A DNA stretch of 64,000 nucleotides, taken from assembly GCA_013397845.1 (NCBI GenBank), contig VZTG01009275.1, forward strand, positions 1,381,778 to 1,445,777, given 5' to 3'. Origin of the DNA: Melanocharis versteri. Lineage: Eukaryota; Chordata; Aves; Passeriformes; Melanocharitidae. Position 1 is the first letter of the stretch. Each line of letters opens with the position of its first letter. The translations under genes and the position numbers were made by a program. Shown here piece by piece: positions 42,401 through 51,400 of the stretch. Under the pieces are notes generated by a model. It was not told the origin of the DNA. It searched no databases and saw only the letters and a list, made by a program, of their open reading frames with translations.

Positions 42401-45400
42401 TGCAAAAATTGATTCTGCATGTCAAAAAGGCTGTGAGCATGTTTTATGGATGGATGTGTTTGCTGCCTTTTTGGAATAGGCCTTATAACCCCGAACCAAG
42501 ATCGATCACTATCACAAACACTGACTTGGACCAGATTTGTACTTCCTATTTCCTACGCCACCACATCACAGACGAGGAAAGAGGAGCAAGAACACCTTTT
42601 GCTTCCAAGAGACAATGCACTAGTGCCCTGAAACCAAGCAAGGCAAGCCAAAAGCCTACTGCCCACACAGCTGGGAAAACTGGCAAGGACTGCCATTGAT
42701 GACCGTGGACTAATCCCAGCTAAGTGTATTTTTTGGTTCTTGGCAGGCTATTCTGGCTACAAAGTAGAATCAATTGGTTCAGGCAGATCAGTGCTGAAGA
42801 TATTTCCGCAAGTCCTGGCAGGTGAGCTCTGCAGTCTGTAGAACTCTGCTGATGACTGGGGGATCTGACCACGCCTCAAGGGGAAACTCCTCGTGTGCTA
42901 CAGCATCTCGTGAGCTCAGGGATGGTCACCTCAGCTCTCAGCAAGTGCCTGAGGTCTGCATGCCTGAGTCATGGCTGATGCAGCAGAGTGAGCCACACAA
43001 CCTTGACTGTGCAAAGCACTAAGCACAGCAACAGGAGATTATTCGTCCTGTGGTGCATCAGCACCAGCCTGGATGGTGAGCCAAGCTGCCCTCTGTATAA
43101 TTAGCACAACAGGCCAGATGCCCCTCTGCACCACAGCGTGCGCTGGAGACATCCCACAGCAACCCACAGCATATGCTTTGTACCAAACCCAAGAATCCAA
43201 GCCCCTGTGGGACCTCGTCCTCACCTAACTCCAGAGGGTTGGTGCCAAGCCCTGTTTATGTGGAAGCCTCTAGCTGGCCACAAATCCACCCTTCAGAGGG
43301 GCTTCCCCAAGAGCACTGCACCACTCTAGAAAGGAAACAAAACTGTTTCTGCTTGGCACAGCTCCAGAAACACTCCCTCCCCCTGCAGAGGAGCAGCTCA
43401 CCTCTCCAGTCCTACCCAAGGCTGGGAGCTGCAGCACGATGGCACCTGTGGCAGGAGCAGCACCTTGCCAGCATTTCTGGCCTCCAAGAGCAGACCTACC
43501 CAAACGCCACCCACAGCAAGGAAGCTAAAACCCTGTTAAATGTGGGTCTGACAAATGCACAGCCATGTCTGCCTCAAGGGAAAGGCGATCTCACTGCCTT
43601 GGAATGCACTCCAGCCATGGAAAATGGAGAACTTATCCCTACCGTGGAGAGGTGCATCAATTTAAAAAAAAAAAAATTATCACCAATTTTTCCATCATGA
43701 GCTGGAAACTTCTGCACCCTTAGATTATAAGCTTTAGCAAAATATAACACTGAAAAATACAATTTTGAATTCCAGAGGCTTCCTGATATATTCCTGAAAC
43801 CAATGATTCACTGTTGTGATACACAAGATAGACTGCACTTGGAGGGAAAAAAAAAAAGCAGCACCTTTTAAAGATTTATCTAAGGGGCTTATTAATATTT
43901 AACAGAGCACCAATGCGGCAGAGCTTAGAGAGAACAAGCAAGATAATCCAGTTTCTTGTAGGACTTGGCCGAGGCAATTTTAAGTTTAACACAGGGAGGG
44001 ATAAGGGGAGCAGTTCCAAGCAGGCTGGTCTGGAGAAATGAAACAGAACATGAATGCTAGGGCAAGAAGGTGGCTGAGCAAGCAATAAAGCACATTTAGT
44101 GGCAATGATACTTGCTAAAACAAAAGCTTTTCAAAATGGAGCAGGCAGGTGCCATAAAGCAGCTCACGTTTTCAGGTGACACTACATTTCTTGGGTGTTC
44201 CTCCACCACAGGAAGAAGCCTGTCCTTTAGCATCAGTCACCTGTATCCATGTGGACACTGCTCTGTTCCCAGGCATTACTGCTGTTCAGGGAGCCTCTAC
44301 CTGCCCCAGGCATTCCTGTCCCATGGGTGCTTTGCTCCTCAGGGGTGCTGTACTGTGGTCCCACATCCCCACTCAGGGTTCAAAAGCGAGTATTTTGAAG
44401 GGTTACAATATGGTTTAAAAAGCCAAATCTCCCAATTTCTGAAGAGCTGCACTAATTTAGACAGTACATAAAGGGGCTGGGGTAGATCTCACTGCTCCTG
44501 CTGACTGGAATCCAGCTCACCCGGCCCCTCCAGGTCCACTTCTGAGCTCCTCTCTGCCATGCTGCTCTGCACCCTAGTGAGAATGTCCATTCTCCAACAG
44601 GCTCTCCCAGCCCAGCAAAAAATCCTCTCAGTTCCCCAGATGGGCTTATGGAGTGAACTAGAAAAGTCTCGTGGGCTGCCAGCCATTTCTCAGGCTTACT
44701 TTCCCTGAACAGCTTTCACAGCTGCTGGTACCAACACTAACACGAATCCTGCTTGGAAAACACATGTTCCAAGCTTGTCCCACTGCATGCTGCATCCAGG
44801 AGAACAATTTGAACAGAAGGCTCAGAGTGTGCTTCGTGCTTTCACTCACTACTTTGGACACCACTGCAGTGTCTTTTAAGATAAGCAGCCCTTTAAGATA
44901 AGGCTGGCTCCACATGCTTCCTTCTCCAGGGCACACGTGTGCGACTCAGCCAGAGTTCTGTGCATACCAGACCCTCAAGATGAGATAATGTCAGGCTTAT
45001 GTCTGACATTAGTCAGGGAAGTAGAAATAAAGCCCGATGAGAATCAGGCAGGAGGTAGTTTTAAAATATGATCAAAATCAAAACCAGGGCAAGGTGCGTT
45101 CATGTCCCACTCCTCAAAGGTCAAAAGGTATCAGCTTCAAGCTCCTGGCAGTCAGCAGCGAGCCGGGCACAGGGACAGCAACAGGAGGAGGACAGACTGA
45201 CCCTGTGAGCGGCCAGTGTTGTCACACACTGCAGCAACACCTCCACAGAGGGGACACCACGGTGTAAAGCCACATGAAAGCCCTGAGCCCAGCAAGCAGA
45301 GACAAGCACCTTCAGATGGGACAGGGGAGCTCACAACCCCTTCCCAGAGAGCTGCTGCCAAGTCATCACCACAAGCATCTACGGGAGCAGCGGGACATCC

Positions 45401-48400
45401 GTGCGCTGCCTCCACACAAGGCTCCAGGACACACTGCACACCAAAGCAGCTGATGGTCTTTGAGAAGGCTCCATGGTCACCTCAAGGTTTGTTCTTCGCA
45501 AAGATTAATTGGACAGACAGACCAAACACACTTGAGAACGCAAGCTGAAAGATTTAATACAGTTATTTCTGCCAAGGCTTACACATCACACTGGAAGGAG
45601 CCCTCTTCTCCCCCAAAAATGGATTTGGCACTTTCAGTCTGAACATACAGGCATCAACTCAAAAATCCAAATGATGGAAATTACAAGTTAATGTCTTTTA
45701 GGGTAATACTATAAAGTCTGACTTTGACATTTTATCATTGTAAATATCTGCCTCTTTGATTTAAATAGAATTACTATGCCACTTCTTAAGGTCTCTCCTT
45801 TCACTGCCTTGTTTAAAATCTAGTCACCATTTCAGTTTGTGGGCTTCAGAGACAAAATAATCTAAAGAATCAACAGCTTGAATGCATACCAAAATCACAC
45901 CAGGTATATTAAGAACAGCGTTCCATTCTCAGCACAGCCTTCAGTGAAAATAGACTTTCCTTCGCACATAGAGAGTATGTAAAAAAAAGGGGCTTTATAA
46001 AGAAATTGAGCTGCTTTTTCCAAGAAAAATCAACCATATATTTTTCCCCAAACCAGAAAGAGTCTTGTAAAAGATCACACAGTGGAATCATTACATTGAA
46101 GCTGCTGAGATAAGCTTCATGATAAGCGTTATCTTTTTGAGAAACCGATCCGAACCTCACTTATTTCGAGTTAATTGCGTGTTATTTGTTATATTTGTTA
46201 CGGCTGTACTGACACCCCCCACAGCTGCAGGCATTCTTCTCTCAAACACACTCAACATGCATACTCATGATTAATGTTATTTTTAACATTTCTGGACAGC
46301 ACTCAAAAATATACAACCCACTCAGACTGGCTTAGCACGTGCTCCTCTGAGCCAGGCTGCCATCGTCCCACCGAGCCGATACAGCAGTGCAGGTGTATCC
46401 CAGAGACATCAGAAATCCAGAAGGTTTGCTTTTAATTCTTATGGATATTTACATACACATCCCATCACAAAAGCATCGTTTAGCCCATGACTGGCCTCTA
46501 GTTTCAAACAGGTTTAGCTTCTCAGAAGTTAATATTAATTCAATTCTATACACCTCTCTAGGAGGAGCTAATGTGAAAAGCTGGATTAATTTTACTACAG
46601 CTTCTAGTTACTTGGTTTCTAAAAGAAGTATTCATAATTCAGGAAGCTTTTATTGCCCTAGACATATCCATCTTGTGCAAGAAGGATCAGAGAGCTGTTT
46701 AAATGCAGCCTCAGGACATAATGCAAAACAAAGACTTCGGAGCCTCCACGTAACCTAGAACAAAGCTACACCGCTTAAATGACTGAGGTTGACTGGACAG
46801 GGTTAAACAACAGCTTTACATAACTCATAAAACATGAGATAATTTTAACTTCATTCTTTGCCTCCCCACAATTGCCAGAAAAACTTTTTAAAAATCCAAC
46901 TTTGCAGCTGAAGAGACAGTCTGAAACAGAATGCAGCTTTTGGAGAGACAGCAGAAAGCTGCAACCCTCACATCACATGTGACCACCCGCAGATCCCGGA
47001 GCTTCTGTACATAACTTCAGACACTGTGTCTCATCCTGAGCAGCCTTTGAAACAGGGAATGGGAAGGAAGAAACAGCAGCTCTCTAATGAGGGCAGTAAG
47101 TCCTAACAACGTACATGGGAAGAGACTTACGAAGAAATTTCCAGTTCAAGTTGATTTATTACTAAAGTGACATGTTTCAGAAGGAAAAAAAAACCACAAC
47201 AACTGACAAATCTCATCAGCACAGGCAAAAAAGGAGCGTGTTGCAATTATTGTGTTGCAGTCAGTGCTGTGTGGGTGACGACAGCCATGCTGAACTATGC
47301 TTAGAAAAGAGGAAAGGAAGCAAGAAAGACTAACTGTGCCCCTTAAGCCCTGCTTGTTGGGCCAGATTACGTGACACAGGGATGTTCCTTAGTTCAAAGG
47401 TTCCTGAGAAGGTTGTGAAATCTCATTTGACAGCTTCCAGAAACAAAAATACACTTGAGAAATACCCCAATGCCCCAGTTTCTCTCCCCAGTTACTAAAC
47501 ACATTGGAAGCCTTTATATAATGTATTGACACCAAGAATTCCAGCTGCTTCACATACAACCCATGCTGAAAATAAGAAAAAGCACTGATGAATGCAGAAG
47601 CCTCTGCTCTGCTAGGTTTAAAAAAAAAAATTAAAACAAAATACCAGTTTCCAGGTATTTCCTACCAGTATTATCCAAACCAATCCCCAAGACTCACCCT
47701 TCCTACCATCGCACATCTTTGTTCCAGTACAACTTTCTCACAAAGCAGCCTTGTAAAATATTTCTTTCTTCAGAATCCTATACACACTGATCAGAAGTAC
47801 AGCAGAACTTTATTCTTTGAAAGAGGAAGAGGATCCAGACCCAGCATTTGGATATTTGTTTATAAAACTTACTTTTTTTTTAACCTGTCTTCATACCTAA
47901 GCAGGGTACCAGTTTCAGGTTACTGAAGGAGAAATGTTAGGATGGAATGGAACAGGTTTCCTGCGGACACTATTTCTGCAGCATTTGTTCCACAGTAAGA
48001 CCACCTCAGAAACAAGATTTAGAACAATCCAAAAGGATTTAGTAATAGTTAAAAAAAAAAAACTATGGAGGAATTAACCTGCTGTCCCATGGCTTTACTC
48101 TTGATAGCTATTAGAACAGCCTTAGTGCTCTTCCTGCTGCTCCTACACCTCTCCAGAGGCAGCTGGACACATGCTTTACCTCTGAGGCAGCAGTGAGTAG
48201 TATAGCCATCAATTCTGAGGGCAAGAGGACAAACTACAAAACTCAGAGGGCATTTTCATTAAAAAATACCTGCAATTAGGGCATGTAAGACTTTAACCAA
48301 ATTGCCTAAGAGGATACTGGTGTAAAAAATACCCTGTTGTCACCTTGAAACTAGAAGCACTGGAAAAGCATTCTCACCTGAGCTGTAATCTTTCAGTCGC

Positions 48401-51400
48401 AGGTCCTTCACAGGTGTCCCATCAGGCCCTCGGAAAGCGTTGAGGATCTACAGGAAAAACAAGATCCACTTCATCTCCAAAATCAAACCTCTAAATCCAA
48501 GGTACTTGCTAATGCACATTTCCCTCCCTCCAAGAGTTCTACTCTTTCTAGGTTAAGTCCGTTCCAAACTGACACACTTTCCTAATTAAGTTCCAGCAGT
48601 ACCTGAGAATTGTTACTGAGTTTGGAGAAGTATTTTTAGGTTTTGTTTGAAGAAGTGAGCACCATTTACACCACAACTCTCAACTGTTCAAAGGTTTATT
48701 ACAGTGGTTTCAGCCAGACGGTTCAACTCAGATCCTTATTTAAGGTCAAAGATGTCCTACTGCCTTGAAGAAAATCAAAGTACAAGGGCAACTGTTCTGA
48801 GTCTTATCATCCTCTGAAGGACAAAGTTCCTGCTGTGAGGTCTCCTATATCAAGCTTCAGAAGCTGATCACTACAGCTAACCCTAGCAAAAACTGCTGTA
48901 TGTAGGGGTTCTCATGCCTGGAACTGTCACCAAATAAACAAAATACCCCAAAACTAAAGTCTTAATTCATAGTAGAAGCTTTAGGAAATGGAGCTGCTTT
49001 CACCTTGTAGCCTAGATAATTTTATGGTTTTTTTACTAAAACCAGCAGGAAGAGCAGACGTCTTTTCCATTTTTGTAAGATATCTCACTTAAGCAATTTC
49101 AAGTAACTAAGAACAAACAAGTTCACTTAGACACTACATGTCTTCTGAGCCCAAAATAGTAGTAACAATATTTGGTATATATAAAGCAGTGATGAAGTAA
49201 GGCATGCTACAGAGTCTGGAGTCAAGGCTTCTAGCTATCAACACCCCACATGCAACCACAGGAAAACTCATCACTTCTAGAACCCCCAAAAACCCAGAAT
49301 AATCAGATAACAGGTAACATTGCAGTGACTTCTAAATCTGGATTTTCCCCTGGGGAAATGACAGACCATCTGATATACACTAACCAGACTTCAAAGTGGT
49401 ACTTTAGAAAGCCTCAACAGAAGTTTCTGGATGAGAAACATCCCACTTACATCATCCTTTGTGGCAGTTTCAGGCACTCCTCCTAGTCGAATGAGCTTGC
49501 TTGGCTTCACATACTTGGGGCAGGTCCGGTAATCTTGGTCCTTGAGTTCACACAATCAAGATGGTTTTACAAATGAGAGATGCTAGCCACAAGATACACA
49601 AGCAGTAGCAAATTAAAGCAGGGGAAAATTCAAAAGCAAAGGCCCATAAGCAGCCTGACTCAAAGCTTTAAGGCTTGTTTGAGATTCAAGGAGCTCTGGA
49701 GGAGCTCTTCACATGTTCACTGAGCTGTATAGTAAGATCTAGCTCCAGGAAAATAAAATGGGCAAATCATATCTCTCTGCCTTCCAGCAGTGGGAGATTC
49801 AAATTCAACAGCAGTTATTCAAATTCAGTAGCAGTTATTAATTCAGTAGTTACCACTACCTTCAGATTTCCAAGATAACTCTGAAGGAAAACAAAGTATG
49901 TACGAGAACAGCTGTACACAGGCCCACCCAAGCCAGTAGCTTCTCGCTGATACTGCTCATAAGCAATATCCAGGGGAAAATAACAAAATAGGTTTATCTG
50001 TAACCACTTCCCTCAACACCCTCTGTCTGACCATTTTCAACTTGGGGACTTTCTGAACCAAATCTGGTTCTACATATTCAGCAACTCTCACTTGTTAAAC
50101 TGCACTTCTCTTGAGAAGTGTTTTTGAGATAGAAAAGGTGCCCATTAAATAACCTGCAGCAGAGAATGATCTCAGAGAAGGATGGTGAATTAGAACAGAA
50201 CAGAAGTGATGGGATACGGATGAAGACTCCTTCCCAACTCCTTCCATTCTTTGGCCAACACACATTTAATAGAAACATCAATTGACAAAACCACCTACCT
50301 GAAGGTTCTTATAGGGCCTAGAATCTTTGCTGGGTTTTCCTTCTGCAAAGGACTTGCCATGTTCATAATCAAACATCTGATGCCCTGGCAGCCGGTGATC
50401 CACATCACGATATTCCATGTTCCGGTAGTCTGTATCTTGCCTCCCAAGGAAATCCAGGTCACCTTCACCCTTTAACCCAAGATCAGAATCGGATCTTTGC
50501 TGCTCCCCCCCAGAAAGCTGCTGCTGTTGCTGCTTGTTAGCAAAGGTCTGAGGTTGCTCCTCTTGGTCCTGAAGAGTAGGAAGAGGTCCACGGCTATTTT
50601 GGAAATTGTGCGAAGTGTCATCTTCAAGACCCAGTCCCAGGGATTCCTCTTCTCTGGCTGGTGCTTCTGAGTGTTGAAATTCTCCTTTTTGGCTACCAAA
50701 GGGAGTTCTATCTAGACTAAGTGCAGACTCATCTCTTTTGCTGGTGCTTAAACCAGAGCCCTCTCTTTCTGCTAAAGGTACGGTAGATTGGTTGTGCCTA
50801 AAATCTACAAGGCTTTGATCCACGGGAGGCATTTCCCTATCTGAAAAGTCCATGGGAGGAGCCACATCTCTGCTCCTAAAATCCTGATCAGATCGGGACC
50901 TGTGCCTATTTCTGAAGTCTGATGACGGTGCATTCCTGTTTCTGAAGTCCAGATCAGAGGTGCCCACACCCCTGAAGTCCAAATCAGGTACATCCCTATT
51001 TCTGAAGTCTGAATAGGAATGTTCTCTGCCCCTGTAGTCTAACTCAGACATGTCTCTTGCCCTAAAGTCTGAATGAGGCCCATCTCGACCTCTGAAGTCT
51101 AAATCGTAAGACCCCCTTCCCCTGAAGTCTGATGGAGGTTCGTCCCTGCCCCTGTAATCCATATTATGTGCTTCCCTATCCCTGTAGTTCATACGGAACG
51201 TGTCCCTGTTCCTGTAGTCCCCTGAAGGAACATCCCCACCCCTGAAGTCCATCGGGGGCCCTTCTCTCTCCCGGAAGTCTCCAGTGTACATATCCCTGCC
51301 CCTGTACTCAGAGGGGGGTGGCTCCCTGCCTCTGAAATCCATCTGAGACTCATCTCTGCCCTGGAAGTCAGGCGGTGGGAAATCCCTGCCCCTGAAATCA

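Noticed and set aside
49905..49980. Protein-like minus-strand segment (YEQYQREATGLGGPVYSC)
   Set aside because: No proper splice sites, and exon 2 to exon 3 already gives the junction seen in human RBM6.
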